Below are positions 36,270 through 45,472 of a DNA stretch of 64,000 bases, in pieces. This stretch comes from Galbibacter marinus. Its GTDB lineage: Bacteria > Bacteroidota > Bacteroidia > Flavobacteriales > Flavobacteriaceae. A model generated the notes under the pieces. That model saw nothing but the letters and a program-made list of their open reading frames with translations. It searched no databases and had not been told where the DNA came from. The first letter of the stretch is position 1; every line of letters begins with the position of its first letter. The translations under genes and the position numbers were made by a program. The DNA lies in contig NZ_AMSG01000012.1 of assembly GCF_000300875.1 (NCBI RefSeq), forward strand, positions 20,456 to 84,455, read 5' to 3'.

Positions 36270-36890
36270 ATGGATTATAATCAGAAACAAGTGCAGATAT
36301 TTGAAGTGGCAGAAAGGTTATTTGCCGAAAACGGTTATGACGGTACTTCGATTCGATCAATCGCAAAACAGGCCGATATCAACATCGCCATGATTTCTTA
36401 TTATTTTGGCTTAAAAGAAAAACTACTAAAGCAATTATTAAACTTCAAAACTGCTGACTTCACTCAGGAATTAGAGGACATCCTGAGCACCTCACAGGAT
36501 CACTTCGTGAAACTAGAACAGATCATTACCCTAATTATAAGAAGGGTTCACAAGAACAGAAGGGTGTATAAGATCATTCACTTTGAGTATTCCAAAACCA
36601 GACAGCAAATCGAATTTGATGCCTATCTGAATAACAAAAAGAAAAACTATACCATCATAGAATGCTTCATTAAAGATGGACAACAAGCCGGGGTGTTTTC
36701 AAAAAATGTTACCATTCAACTACTACTGCCAACGGTCTTGGGCACCTATTTTAATCTCCTGTACAACAAAAAATCCTATGAAGATATTTATCAATTAGAT
36801 CCTAATATCAGTATTGATGATTTTGTTCATGGCACCTTAACAAAACATATAATTAGAACAATAAAAGCCAAACTGACCTATGAAGATTAA
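36270..36890 (+). CDS. TetR/AcrR family regulator
   Basis: A 206-residue TetR-type repressor. The N-terminal helix-turn-helix is AERLFAENGYDGTSIRSIAKQADINIAMISYYFGLKEKLL, with the usual YYFGxKE motif in the recognition helix. The C-terminal ligand domain is not diagnostic. In related bacteria such genes head an operon of tolC, an HlyD-like adaptor and a DHA2 drug exporter; here the downstream operon is reduced to a scar, so the regulator is probably an orphan. The tail of the gene overlaps the start of the scar pseudogene by 11 bp. Confidence 0.88.
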   Translation: MDYNQKQVQIFEVAERLFAENGYDGTSIRSIAKQADINIAMISYYFGLKEKLLKQLLNFKTADFTQELEDILSTSQDHFVKLEQIITLIIRRVHKNRRVYKIIHFEYSKTRQQIEFDAYLNNKKKNYTIIECFIKDGQQAGVFSKNVTIQLLLPTVLGTYFNLLYNKKSYEDIYQLDPNISIDDFVHGTLTKHIIRTIKAKLTYED

Positions 36891-37376
36891 AAGCACCTTG
36901 GTTATGTTAACTACCATCCTTGGTATATACTCCATGTTTGGACAACAAAGACCATTGCGCTTAGAACAAGCCATATAACTTGCCCTGAGCAATAGCGAAA
37001 AATCAATGATCGCAGACACCAAAGTCAGCACTGCGGGCTATGAATTAAAATCGACCAAAAGCAATCGTTATCCCGATCTAGAACTAAGCGGACAATATTT
37101 AAAACTAGCCAAAGCCAAAACAGAGCTAAAAATAGATTTTGAAGTTCAGCAGCGTATCGCCACATACCACAACTATTTATATCCAAAGGGTTTAGTCCCA
37201 ATGAATCGCTAAACAAAGCTTATCAACTCCTAGAAGGATCGATAAGTTTACAGAGTACGGTTTTATCCTATATGGACGTTTTCTTTTATCTAGGTGTACT
37301 GTTTTTAATATGTGTTCCCTTCGTGCTTTTGATCAAAAAAGGCAAAAATAAAGTAAACCCGTCAGCGGCACATTAA
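36880..37376 (+). pseudogene. Scar of a drug-efflux operon: tolC head joined to DHA2/EmrB tail
   Basis: The ATG at 36880 starts a TolC-type protein (signal peptide with LVMLTTILGIYSMFGQQ, then LRLEQAI), interrupted by an in-frame TAA at 36976-36978 and continuing LALSNSEKSMIADTKVSTAGYELKSTK and PDLELSGQYLKLAKAKTELKI. From about 37141 the sequence changes to the end of an MFS drug exporter: QQRIATYHN, then after a frame change SKGFSPNESLNKAYQLLEG and LLSYMDV-like text (VLSYMDVFFYLGVLFLIC), ending KNKVNPSAAH with TAA at 37374-37376. So one deletion removed the rest of tolC, the adaptor and most of the exporter, with a stop and a frameshift besides. Family recognition is by eye. Confidence 0.85.
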
Positions 37377-37381
37377 ATAGA

Positions 37382-37420
37382 AATTGCTGTCTCGCCTTTG
37401 AAAAACGAAACAGCAATTCT
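37382..37420. terminator. Hairpin between the efflux scar and the RND adaptor gene
   Basis: AATTGCTGT and TCG pair with CGA and ACAGCAATT (one mismatch) around an A-rich loop. It lies 25 nt beyond the adaptor gene stop on the minus strand and just after the scar on the plus strand. The lack of a T run makes the terminator call moderate. Confidence 0.5.
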
Positions 37421-37444
37421 AATATCAATTACAAAGCCTGATCA

Positions 37445-38629
37445 TTAATGATGATGTTCAGCTTCCCCTTTGTTCATTTCAGCCATAAGGTAATAGGCGT
37501 TATTATAAGCAAATTTGGTGTTGGGCTCTACAGGGTTTAGAAATTCCAACTTGGTCCAGGATCCAGTTGTAATACCTGGGACAATCTCAACAGGTTTAAA
37601 GGACCAGGCCTCCCCTTCACGCTCAGCGGTAAAAACAACGAAGGTATCACCCTGTTTTGCTATAGCAGTCTCAGGCAAAGCTATTGCCATAGTGCTATCT
37701 ATGATAATTCTTCCTTGAAGGTACATTCCAGGGATTAATCCTTGTGGCTTTTGATCTATTTCTGCATGCACATGGATGGCCTTTGGATCACTTTCAAAAG
37801 TTTTACCAACGGAAATAATTTTTGCCTCTAGTTCCTCTCCGGGAGAAGATTCCACAGTAAACCGCACCTGTTGCCCCTGCATCACTTTAGATGCATCTTT
37901 CTCGTAGACCAATAAATCCGCATGCACATGATCCACATTTACAATCTCGAACATAGGATTTTGAGCCTCTACAAATTGAGCGGTCTTTACATTAACCTTG
38001 TGAACTGCTCCGCTAATTGGAGAAACCACAGGAATACGCTGTGCTATTTCTCCTTGTTGAATACTTTGTGGAGTTAAGTGAAGCAAGCGGAGTTGTGATT
38101 CCAACCCCAACATGGTGCTTTGCGAATGATTCAGTGCCGATTCAGCCCTTTGAAAGGTTTCACCGGATCCGACCCCGGCCTGATACAACTTTTTCTGACG
38201 TGCAAATTCCTTTTTCTGTAGGTTATACTGGTGATAGGCATTCAAATAATCCGTTTGTTTTTGAATCAAGTTTGGATGTGAGATATAGGCCAAAATTTGC
38301 CCAGCTTTTATTTCTTCTCCCTCTATGACAAGGATCTTAGATACATTGGCCCCAAAGACGGAGGTAACTACCGCCTCATTTTGAGGCGGAACCTCTAAAC
38401 GACCATTGGCTGTTATAAAACCCTGAAGGTTTCTTTTTTGCAAACTATCAATTTCCATACCCAGAGCGTTAAATTGCTGAGCACTTAACATGGCTTCTTG
38501 GAGCGTTTCAGATGGAGTTTGCCCTTGAGAGTTTTGGTCAGTGGCTTTAGCGTTATCACCGCAACTTACCAGTATCAAGACGGTGAAAAGCACCATTACT
38601 TGTTGTGTCTTTATATATAATTTATTCAT
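37445..38629 (-). CDS. RND efflux periplasmic adaptor (CusB/CzcB type) lipoprotein
   Basis: A 394-residue membrane fusion protein. The start at 38627-38629 gives MNKLYIKTQQVMVLFTVLILVSC, a lipoprotein signal with lipobox cysteine C23. It has the barrel-sandwich hybrid (EGEEIKAGQILAYISHPNLIQKQ near residue 110), a helical hairpin (NAYHQYNLQKKEFARQKKLYQAGVGSGETFQRAESALNHS) and the beta domains ending before a His-rich tail, GEAEHHH, which may bind metal. The open frame extends 23 codons upstream but lies inside the preceding gene. It overlaps the CusA-TolC gene by 8 bp, so the two are cotranslated. Confidence 0.88.
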   Translation of the reverse strand: MNKLYIKTQQVMVLFTVLILVSCGDNAKATDQNSQGQTPSETLQEAMLSAQQFNALGMEIDSLQKRNLQGFITANGRLEVPPQNEAVVTSVFGANVSKILVIEGEEIKAGQILAYISHPNLIQKQTDYLNAYHQYNLQKKEFARQKKLYQAGVGSGETFQRAESALNHSQSTMLGLESQLRLLHLTPQSIQQGEIAQRIPVVSPISGAVHKVNVKTAQFVEAQNPMFEIVNVDHVHADLLVYEKDASKVMQGQQVRFTVESSPGEELEAKIISVGKTFESDPKAIHVHAEIDQKPQGLIPGMYLQGRIIIDSTMAIALPETAIAKQGDTFVVFTAEREGEAWSFKPVEIVPGITTGSWTKLEFLNPVEPNTKFAYNNAYYLMAEMNKGEAEHHH

Positions 38630-41600
38630 TTTTAGATGTTTTATCATTAGCAAAAAATTCAAGAGTTGCTCGAGCCTCAAGATAATTTTCAAGAGCATGC
38701 AGAGCCTCGAGTTCCAGTTCGACTACCTTGTCCAGCATTTGTATGAACTGCACGTATTGAATAGCGCCTTCATTAAAGGCAATAATGGCAGCTTTTTGTT
38801 GTTCTTGCGCTAAAGGCAGCGCCTGATTTTCATAAAACCTCCAAGACTCCTCCCACTTCAGATACTCTTGAAGTGCAGCGCGATAATTCGATTGCAATGC
38901 AGCAGTTTGATAGGCTGCTGATTGTGCCACAATTTCAGTTTCGATTCGTGCCGCCTTCGCCTGGCCGTAGGATTTACCAGAGAGCAAGGGTATGGAAAGT
39001 CCAGCTTGAAAACTATAAAAACCACCATTGTCATTAACCTCCTGCTTTCCGCCACCAATACTTAACTTAGGCAGAAACTCAGACCGAATACTTTTATATT
39101 GGGCTTGTGCTACTTGGACTTCTTGCATGTACAATTCTTTAGCGGGATGTTTCAGGGAGTCTCCACTAATAGACCTTAGTGGAGAAAAACCTGTATCCAT
39201 AGTGGCACTAACCTGATAAACCACACCGCTTCCCATCCACAGGTTCAAGCGTTCTAAAGCGATGTTATAATTTCCTTGGCTCTGTTGTCGTTTCAATTGT
39301 ATTTGGGAAGCCTGATTTTTGGCAGACAACCATTGCAATCGCGAAATTGCCTCGACTTCATATCGTAAAGAAACTGCACGCTCAAACTCGTTGTACACCG
39401 AATCAAGCCGTTTATAAGCTAACAATTGTTGTTTAGCCACGTAGGCCGCGGCCCATGCCATTTTAACCTCTTTCGCAACCTCAAGGCTAGATAACTCATA
39501 AGCCTTTTCTGCCAAAGAAATTTGTTCGTTTCGCAGTTGAAGTTTTGATGCAATTCCAAAAACATCAATGTCCTGTTGCTGCAAACCTATAATGGTATAA
39601 ACCCCTGTGCCGTCATTGATTTCTTCACCCCCGGTAAAGACATTGGTTGTCCCTAGATCCCAAGCGGTTTTCTTTAAGGCTTCTTTTTGTTTAATCTCTA
39701 ATTTTTTATTCTTGAGCAGTGGGAAGTTTTTAAGGGCCAATTCAACGGCTTGCCTTTGATCGATTGCCATGTTTTGATTCCAAGTCTCACTGGAAGAAAG
39801 ATTTCCCGGCTCTTGGGCTGCAACTGAAACGCTTAAACACAAGCCCGCCACTAAAAAGGCCGCTTTAGGCTTTGCTCTTAATTTTACTTTCATCGAGCGC
39901 TCTTCTGTCCATTTATAAAGTATGGGTAGCACAAATAGTGTTAAGAAGGTAGATGTAATCATCCCTCCAATAACTACTGTAGCCAAAGGACGCTGCACCT
40001 CTGCCCCTGAGGAAACTGAAACTGCCATTGGTAAAAAGCCCAACACATCTGTAAGGGCAGTTAATAAAATCGGACGAATTCGTCTTCGTGCCCCCAATCG
40101 GATCCGTTGGTTGAGATCGGTTACCCCCTCACTTTTCAATTCATTTAAACCGCTAATTAACACCAGTCCATTTAACACAGCCACTCCAAAGAGTACTATA
40201 AATCCTACCCCAGCAGAGATACTAAATGGCATCCCTCTTATCCAAAGGGATAACACACCCCCTATGGCCGCCAATGGAATAGCCACATAGATCATACTGG
40301 TTTGTTTAAACGAATTCAGTGCGAAATAAATCATCACAAAAATAAGCAACAGCGCAATGGGAACTACAATTTCCAGTTTAGCAATGGCGCGTTCAAAGTT
40401 TTCAAAGGCACCACCGTACCGAATATAATATCCCGCCGGCAATTCAAATTGAGCATCCAACTTTTCTTTGATATCATCCACTACAGATTTCACATCACGG
40501 TTTCTAATATTGATCCCCACATAAGTCCTTCGATTGGTGTTATCACGACTAATCTGCATTGGACCTGTTTTATAAGTAATATCTGCCACTTCGCTCAAGG
40601 GAATTTGAGCACCGGAATCCAAGGGGACATAAAGATTTTTAAGGTGATCAATATTCGAACGATAGGTATCGGCCAAACGCACCACCAAATCAATGCGCCT
40701 TTCTCCTTCAAAAATCACACCCGCATGGCCGCCCGCAAAAGCAGAGCTCACCAGTGTATTAAGATCTCTTATGTTTAGACCGTATTGGGCTATTTTATTT
40801 CTTTTGTAATTTACCGTAATCTGCGGGAGTCCCGTAGTGGCTTCAACCTTTAGATCTGAAACACCATCAATGGTTGAAATCAACTTTCCCATTTCCTCTG
40901 CCTTGGTTGCCAAAACATCCAAATCCTCCCCGTAGAGCTTTACAGCAATGTCCTCACGTACGCCTGAAATTAATTCATTGAAACGCATTTCAATGGGTTG
41001 TGAGAATTCATAACTCACCCCCGGCATAACGCTAAGGGTTTCTTTTATCTTTTCAATGAGCTCTACTTTAGTCTCTGCGGAGGTCCACTCACTCTTCTCT
41101 TTTAAAATAATAAAGCTATCCCCCATATCCATAGGCATGGGGTCCGTTGGAATATCCGATACCCCAAAGCGGCTAATTACCTGAATGATTTCCGGATACG
41201 TATCCAGCAGGAGTTTTTCAATCTTAGTAGAGGTGGCAATACCCTGATCAAGAGAACTTCCCGGTTTCAGTATAATATGAAAGGCAATATCACCCTCATC
41301 CAATTGGGGTATAAATTCACCTCCCATTTTGGTGAACATAAATACGCAAATAACAAACAAAGCCACACTTAGGCCTACCACAATCTTAGCTGATTTTAAT
41401 ACCGAAGTCAACAGCTTTTCATATTTGCTTTCTAACCAATTTACTGCCCGATCTCCCCAACTCTTCTTTGTGGAAGTATTGGCTTTTAGGAATAATGACG
41501 AAACTGCAGGAACATAGGTTAAACACAAAATCATGGCCCCGAGCATTGCAAAAATAAAAGTAAGTGCCATCGGTCTGAACATCTTACCTTCCACACCCTC

Positions 41601-42998
41601 CAAGGTGAGAATCGGAAGAAAGACTATCAAAATAATCATCTGTCCGAAAAAGGCAGCATTCATCATTTTCTTAGAAGAAGCACCTGCGATATCATCTTTC
41701 TCAGCCGGTGTTAATTGTTTGCCTTTAACCACCCGCTTATGGATGACAAAGACAATACTTTCCACAATGATTACCGCACCATCGATTATGATTCCAAAAT
41801 CAATAGCTCCTAAACTCATTAAGTTTGCCCAAACACCAAACAGGTGCATCATCACAAAGGCAAAGAGCAATGCAAGCGGAATTGTGGAGGCAACAATAAC
41901 ACCGCCACGCCAGTTTCCAAGAAAAATAACCAATACAAAAATGATTATTAATCCTCCTAGAGCCAGATTCTCCGTAAGGGTTCCTGTAGTATCTGAGATT
42001 AACTCGCTACGATCTAAAAAAGGAACAATAGAAATCCCTTCCGGTAAGGATTCTTGAATGAGATCCATACGTTGTTTTACGGCCTCTATAACCTGTTTAG
42101 AGTTTGCGCCTTTAAGCATCATAATCATGCCTCCTACCGCTTCTCCTGTACCATTCTTGGTAACAGCTCCATAGCGGACTGCTTCGCCTACTCCTACCCT
42201 AGCCACGTCGCCAATGGTGAGTGGCATGCCATTGGTGTTTTTCACAACAATACTTTGAATATCTTCAATGCTCCGTGCAAGTCCTTCACCCCGGATAAAG
42301 TTGGCTTGGTGGTTTCGAACAATATAAGCACCACCAGTATTTTGGTTATTATCCTCAAGTGCAGTAAATATATCAGTAATGGTGATACCCATGGCGTGTA
42401 ATTCATTGGGATCCACGGCAACTTCAAATTGCTTGATACTTCCTCCAGCCCCATTGACTTCCACTACACCAGGCACCATGGCCATCTGTCGTTTTACAAT
42501 CCAGTCTTGGATACTGCGAAGTGAAGTAGGCGTATACTGGTCTTTAAAGGCAGGATCCACCTCCAAAGTATATTGATAAATTTCCCCAAGACCTGTAGAA
42601 ATCGGCCCTATGAAAGGAGCTCCGAAACCGCTGGGAATATCCTGTTCCACCTCTAAGAGTTTTTCAGACACCAACTGCCTGGGCAAATAAGTATCCATAT
42701 CATCCTCAAAGACGATGGTCACCACAGAGAGTCCAAATCTGGAAACAGAACGAATCTCCGTTACTCCAGGAAGGTTGCTCATCGCAATTTCAATGGGATA
42801 ACTGACAAACTGCTCAATATCAACGGTACTTAGGTTGGAAGCTTGAGTTATAACTTGTACTTGGTTATTGGTAATATCAGGTTGTGCATCTACTGGAACT
42901 TTGGTAATTGACCATATTCCAACACCAATTAGCACTAATGTACACAGACCCACGATCAATTTATTATTGATCGAAAAATCAATGATCTTATCTAACAT
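38622..42998 (-). CDS. CusA/CzcA heavy-metal RND pump fused to a TolC-like domain
   Basis: A 1458-residue fusion. Residues 1 to about 1040 are a heavy-metal RND transporter (LDKIIDFSINNKLIVGLC at the start, DFGIIIDGAVIIVES near 400 with the family acidic residues in TM4, GGEFIPQLDEGDIAFH near 560, and LTALTDVLGFLPMAVS near 995). Residues about 1045-1062 (FLVAGLCLSVSVAAQ) look like a TolC signal peptide retained inside the chain. From about 1080 there is a TolC-type outer membrane factor with two helical repeats (AVELALKNFPLLKNKKLEIKQ; LPKLSIGGGKQ). Such fusions recur in Bacteroidota. Substrate is probably Cu, Ag, Zn, Co or Cd; this cannot be fixed by eye. Confidence 0.9.
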   Translation of the reverse strand: MLDKIIDFSINNKLIVGLCTLVLIGVGIWSITKVPVDAQPDITNNQVQVITQASNLSTVDIEQFVSYPIEIAMSNLPGVTEIRSVSRFGLSVVTIVFEDDMDTYLPRQLVSEKLLEVEQDIPSGFGAPFIGPISTGLGEIYQYTLEVDPAFKDQYTPTSLRSIQDWIVKRQMAMVPGVVEVNGAGGSIKQFEVAVDPNELHAMGITITDIFTALEDNNQNTGGAYIVRNHQANFIRGEGLARSIEDIQSIVVKNTNGMPLTIGDVARVGVGEAVRYGAVTKNGTGEAVGGMIMMLKGANSKQVIEAVKQRMDLIQESLPEGISIVPFLDRSELISDTTGTLTENLALGGLIIIFVLVIFLGNWRGGVIVASTIPLALLFAFVMMHLFGVWANLMSLGAIDFGIIIDGAVIIVESIVFVIHKRVVKGKQLTPAEKDDIAGASSKKMMNAAFFGQMIILIVFLPILTLEGVEGKMFRPMALTFIFAMLGAMILCLTYVPAVSSLFLKANTSTKKSWGDRAVNWLESKYEKLLTSVLKSAKIVVGLSVALFVICVFMFTKMGGEFIPQLDEGDIAFHIILKPGSSLDQGIATSTKIEKLLLDTYPEIIQVISRFGVSDIPTDPMPMDMGDSFIILKEKSEWTSAETKVELIEKIKETLSVMPGVSYEFSQPIEMRFNELISGVREDIAVKLYGEDLDVLATKAEEMGKLISTIDGVSDLKVEATTGLPQITVNYKRNKIAQYGLNIRDLNTLVSSAFAGGHAGVIFEGERRIDLVVRLADTYRSNIDHLKNLYVPLDSGAQIPLSEVADITYKTGPMQISRDNTNRRTYVGINIRNRDVKSVVDDIKEKLDAQFELPAGYYIRYGGAFENFERAIAKLEIVVPIALLLIFVMIYFALNSFKQTSMIYVAIPLAAIGGVLSLWIRGMPFSISAGVGFIVLFGVAVLNGLVLISGLNELKSEGVTDLNQRIRLGARRRIRPILLTALTDVLGFLPMAVSVSSGAEVQRPLATVVIGGMITSTFLTLFVLPILYKWTEERSMKVKLRAKPKAAFLVAGLCLSVSVAAQEPGNLSSSETWNQNMAIDQRQAVELALKNFPLLKNKKLEIKQKEALKKTAWDLGTTNVFTGGEEINDGTGVYTIIGLQQQDIDVFGIASKLQLRNEQISLAEKAYELSSLEVAKEVKMAWAAAYVAKQQLLAYKRLDSVYNEFERAVSLRYEVEAISRLQWLSAKNQASQIQLKRQQSQGNYNIALERLNLWMGSGVVYQVSATMDTGFSPLRSISGDSLKHPAKELYMQEVQVAQAQYKSIRSEFLPKLSIGGGKQEVNDNGGFYSFQAGLSIPLLSGKSYGQAKAARIETEIVAQSAAYQTAALQSNYRAALQEYLKWEESWRFYENQALPLAQEQQKAAIIAFNEGAIQYVQFIQMLDKVVELELEALHALENYLEARATLEFFANDKTSKNE

Positions 42999-43044
42999 GT
43001 AAAATTAAATTTAATTCAGTGATAAAAATTTTAAAATGATAACT

Positions 43045-43062
43045 TAGGACATAGCTGTCCTA
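43045..43062. repeat. Perfect inverted repeat upstream of the RND pump gene
   Basis: TAGGACATAGCTGTCCTA has seven-base perfect arms (TAGGACA/TGTCCTA) around TAGC. It lies in the 72 bp between the DUF6660 remnant and the pump gene, so it may be a transcript hairpin or a metal-regulator operator. Confidence 0.55.
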
Positions 43063-43070
43063 TAACTGAA

Positions 43071-43372
43071 TTAAACTCTGGGAGGTTGATGTAAGGGTCG
43101 AAGAACTTCCTGTTCCTTAGAATCCATAAATACAAATTTACCTTGCGGGATGTATGGATCTATGATATGATAATTTCCATATTCAAAACCAATATAGTGA
43201 ATACTACAACAATGACAATCACAAAATGGAGAACAAAGGTCACCTATTCCATCGCCAGCACATTGGCAGTTACTTGCTCTACTGCTATTCCAGTGAGAAC
43301 CTCAGGATCCTCACAGGGCATTACGCTGAGCACTAAGACAACTAGAGCTAATATGGTTGCTGAAAATTTCAC
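43071..43372 (-). pseudogene. DUF6660-like Cys-rich protein, frameshifted
   Basis: From a GTG at 43370-43372 the frame reads MKFSATILALVVLVLSVMPC followed by EDPEVLTG, a signal-like start. The characteristic C-terminal part, DLCSPFCDCHCCSIHYIGF and ending PLHQPPRV with a stop at 43071-43073, is in another frame; the switch falls near 43285-43310. In the original frame a TAG ends the protein after 42 codons. Intact relatives (about 95-100 residues, CxPFCxCxCC) precede RND copper pumps in Flavobacteriaceae, and are likely metal-binding periplasmic proteins. A true frameshift or a sequencing error are both possible. Confidence 0.75.
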
Positions 43373-43376
43373 ATAG

Positions 43377-43412
43377 CAAATATAGAGATTTAGTCTTGCA
43401 ATAAGATTGCAA
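43377..43412 (-). promoter_or_regulatory. Promoter and repeated TTGCAA motif before the metal efflux operon
   Basis: A -7 element TATATTTG (43377-43384) ends 4 nt before the GTG start of the DUF6660 remnant. Upstream, TTGCAA occurs twice (43396-43401 and 43407-43412) with TAAGA between on the plus strand, giving a 17 bp dyad that covers the -33 region. It may bind the regulator of the operon. Confidence 0.45.
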
Positions 43413-43902
43413 AAAAAAGAAATAATTCTACCATTGAATGCACATTGAAAAACAAGGAGATATAAATAGAGTGTCTTAATTCAGTATTTCCAAGGGAATC
43501 CAAAATATGGGGGTGGGTCGTTTTACAACGGCTTGTTAAGGCTGCGAATGAATTAGGGTGCGCATTGTAATTGACCTGGTTATACATCATACTCCCAATA
43601 AACACCAACTGGTTCAAAGAGACTCAAAAAAAGAACAACTAATTTTAAAACATTCCACACTGTCCTATTGAGTTTCATACCTTTTAGAGGTGACCAAATC
43701 TCGATTACCGATAAGACTGAACTTGGTGGAGCAAAACTATATTTCCCGTATTAATTTCAAATCTGATAAAGCAATAGAAAAAACCTAAATGCTGTTGTTT
43801 CCAAATATACAGATCAATACTAAAACAGAGCTTCAATGGCTGTTAATAATCCTAGAGCTACTTAGCAATTACCTGTCAACTAAAGTCCACTTATCAGTAC
43901 TA
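43413..43902. other. Gene-free stretch between the metal efflux operon and purC
   Basis: About 490 bp hold no gene that I can support. A 75-codon frame at 43390-43617 on the minus strand has no recognisable family. The sequence looks like decayed or non-coding DNA; I see no tRNA, repeat or clear terminator in it. Confidence 0.5.
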
Positions 43903-44850
43903 CTACTTTAAATATGCCAAGACATTTTCTTCAATACGTTTTTGAATATTCGACACATCTGCCTTAATGAAAGTATCACCTGTGATGTTTTCGTATAATT
44001 CTATATAACGCTCAGAAACTGATTGGATATATGCATCATCCATTTCTGGAATTTCTTGCCCAGGTTTCCCTTGAAAGCCTTTAGATATTAACCACTGGCG
44101 AACAAACTCTTTGGAGAGTTGCTTTTGAGCTTCTCCTTTAGATTGACGCTCCTTGTAACCATCAGCATAAAAATAACGTGAAGAATCAGGAGTGTGAATC
44201 TCATCAATTAATACGATCTCACCGTCTTTGGTTTTACCAAATTCGTATTTTGTATCCACTAAAATAAGTCCACGTTTTGCAGCGATTTCTGTCCCTCTTT
44301 TAAACAAGGCTCTGGTATAATTTTCCAGCACTAAGTAATCCGCCTCGCTTACAATCCCTTTGGACAAAATAGCTTCTCTTGATATATCCTCATCATGATC
44401 CCCTTGATCAGCCTTAGTTGAGGGAGTTATAATAGGTTCTGGGAACTTATCATTCTCTTTCATTCCCTCTGGCATTGGGACACCACACAAACTTCTTTTA
44501 CCAGCCTTATACTCTCTAGCGGCATGACCAGATAAATAACCACGGATTACCATTTCAACTTTAAAGGGTTGACAAAGATACCCAACAGCAACATTAGGAT
44601 CAGGAGTAGCAACCAGCCAATTCGGAACAATATCTTTTGTGTCCTCCATCATTTTGGTAGCGATTTGGTTTAAAATCTGGCCCTTGAAAGGAATCCCTTT
44701 TGGCATCACCACATCAAAAGCAGACAAACGATCAGTTGCAATCATAACCAACTGTTCATTATCTATATTATACACCTCGCGTACCTTTCCTTTATAAACA
44801 TTTTCTTGACCTGGAAATGTAAAATCTGTATTGGTAATGGTTTGACTCAT
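43903..44850 (-). CDS. purC: Phosphoribosylaminoimidazole-succinocarboxamide synthase (SAICAR synthase)
   Basis: PurC joins CAIR and aspartate in purine synthesis. The 315-residue protein starts [21 protein letters not shown] at the ATG at 44848-44850; the open frame extends upstream without family support. ATP-grasp-like motifs are [54 protein letters not shown] and [15 protein letters not shown]. The size is that of the longer PurC type common in eukaryote-like and Bacteroidota enzymes. A -7 element TATATTTG at 44872-44879 precedes it. Confidence 0.96.
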   Translation of the reverse strand: MSQTITNTDFTFPGQENVYKGKVREVYNIDNEQLVMIATDRLSAFDVVMPKGIPFKGQILNQIATKMMEDTKDIVPNWLVATPDPNVAVGYLCQPFKVEMVIRGYLSGHAAREYKAGKRSLCGVPMPEGMKENDKFPEPIITPSTKADQGDHDEDISREAILSKGIVSEADYLVLENYTRALFKRGTEIAAKRGLILVDTKYEFGKTKDGEIVLIDEIHTPDSSRYFYADGYKERQSKGEAQKQLSKEFVRQWLISKGFQGKPGQEIPEMDDAYIQSVSERYIELYENITGDTFIKADVSNIQKRIEENVLAYLK

Positions 44851-44871
44851 AAGAAGCATTTTATTTGAGTA

Positions 44872-44879
44872 CAAATATA
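44872..44879 (-). promoter_or_regulatory. -7 element of purC
   Basis: TATATTTG on the minus strand, 21 nt before the purC ATG. A clear TTG partner was not found, so the call is moderate. Confidence 0.4.
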
Positions 44880-45094
44880 AGTGATATTTTTTTTTGAAAC
44901 CTTTAAAACACACCCATAAACCTGCTTGTTTTAAAAAGAATTTAACTTCAATTCCAGAGCCAATAACTTTAGAGAATTTAAAACTATACGTACCTTTACT
45001 GTGGAAGGACAGCTGGTGGTCTCCTTAGAAACCGATCATAAAGGCTAACGCCTTTGATTAAACACCTTTTATAAACTGTAAAAAAGCGCAACTC

Positions 45095-45394
45095 ATGAAA
45101 GCAAATCCTTTAAAAACATACACAGAACAAGAAATAGAAGATCGCATCTCCAAGTTAGAATACTGGGATTATCAAGAAGGTTTTTTAGTCACTTCACTAG
45201 ATTTCAAAAATTTCGCTGATGCCTTTGCAATGATGACCAGAATTGCTTTTGAAGCGGAACGATTAAACCATCACCCAGATTGGAGTAATACGTATAACAA
45301 CCTCAGTATTCAGCTTTACACCCATGATTCGAACGGAATCACCGATAAAGATTTTGAACTTGCCGAGCAAATCGAAAAAATAATACAAGGATAA
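45095..45394 (+). CDS. 4a-hydroxytetrahydrobiopterin dehydratase (PCD/DCoH)
   Basis: A 99-residue pterin-4a-carbinolamine dehydratase that recycles the cofactor of aromatic amino acid hydroxylases. The diagnostic EAERLNHHPDW motif contains H59, H60 and P61; LSIQLYTHDSNGITDKDFELAEQIE completes the family pattern. No phenylalanine hydroxylase gene lies in the window. The upstream region 44880-45094 holds a hairpin AAAGGC/GCCTTT (45040-45055) and otherwise nothing that I can assign. Confidence 0.92.
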   Translation: MKANPLKTYTEQEIEDRISKLEYWDYQEGFLVTSLDFKNFADAFAMMTRIAFEAERLNHHPDWSNTYNNLSIQLYTHDSNGITDKDFELAEQIEKIIQG

Positions 45395-45472
45395 CAACTT
45401 TAATTCTCTAGATTTTCAATTTCTAAAGTCTTTGGTTATTTTTGTGGAATAAAACAGTAATTAATTCACCTT

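Noticed and set aside
41533..42057. 174-codon plus-strand frame opposite the RND pump
   Set aside because: Shadow of the pump gene; hydrophobic periodicity comes from the membrane helices on the other strand.
43517..43530. GTCGTTTTACAACG equals a 14-base part of the lacZ start region, which could indicate vector contamination
   Set aside because: The match ends after 14 bases on both sides and the surrounding sequence is unrelated to lacZ or vectors.
43390..43617. 75-codon open frame on the minus strand
   Set aside because: No family resemblance, no promoter or start context, and unusual composition; it is probably chance.
44935..45048. 37-codon stretch reading [14 protein letters not shown] and [15 protein letters not shown] that looks protein-like
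   Set aside because: It has no start codon and a stop directly before it; it may be a gene remnant, but the length is within chance for this DNA.
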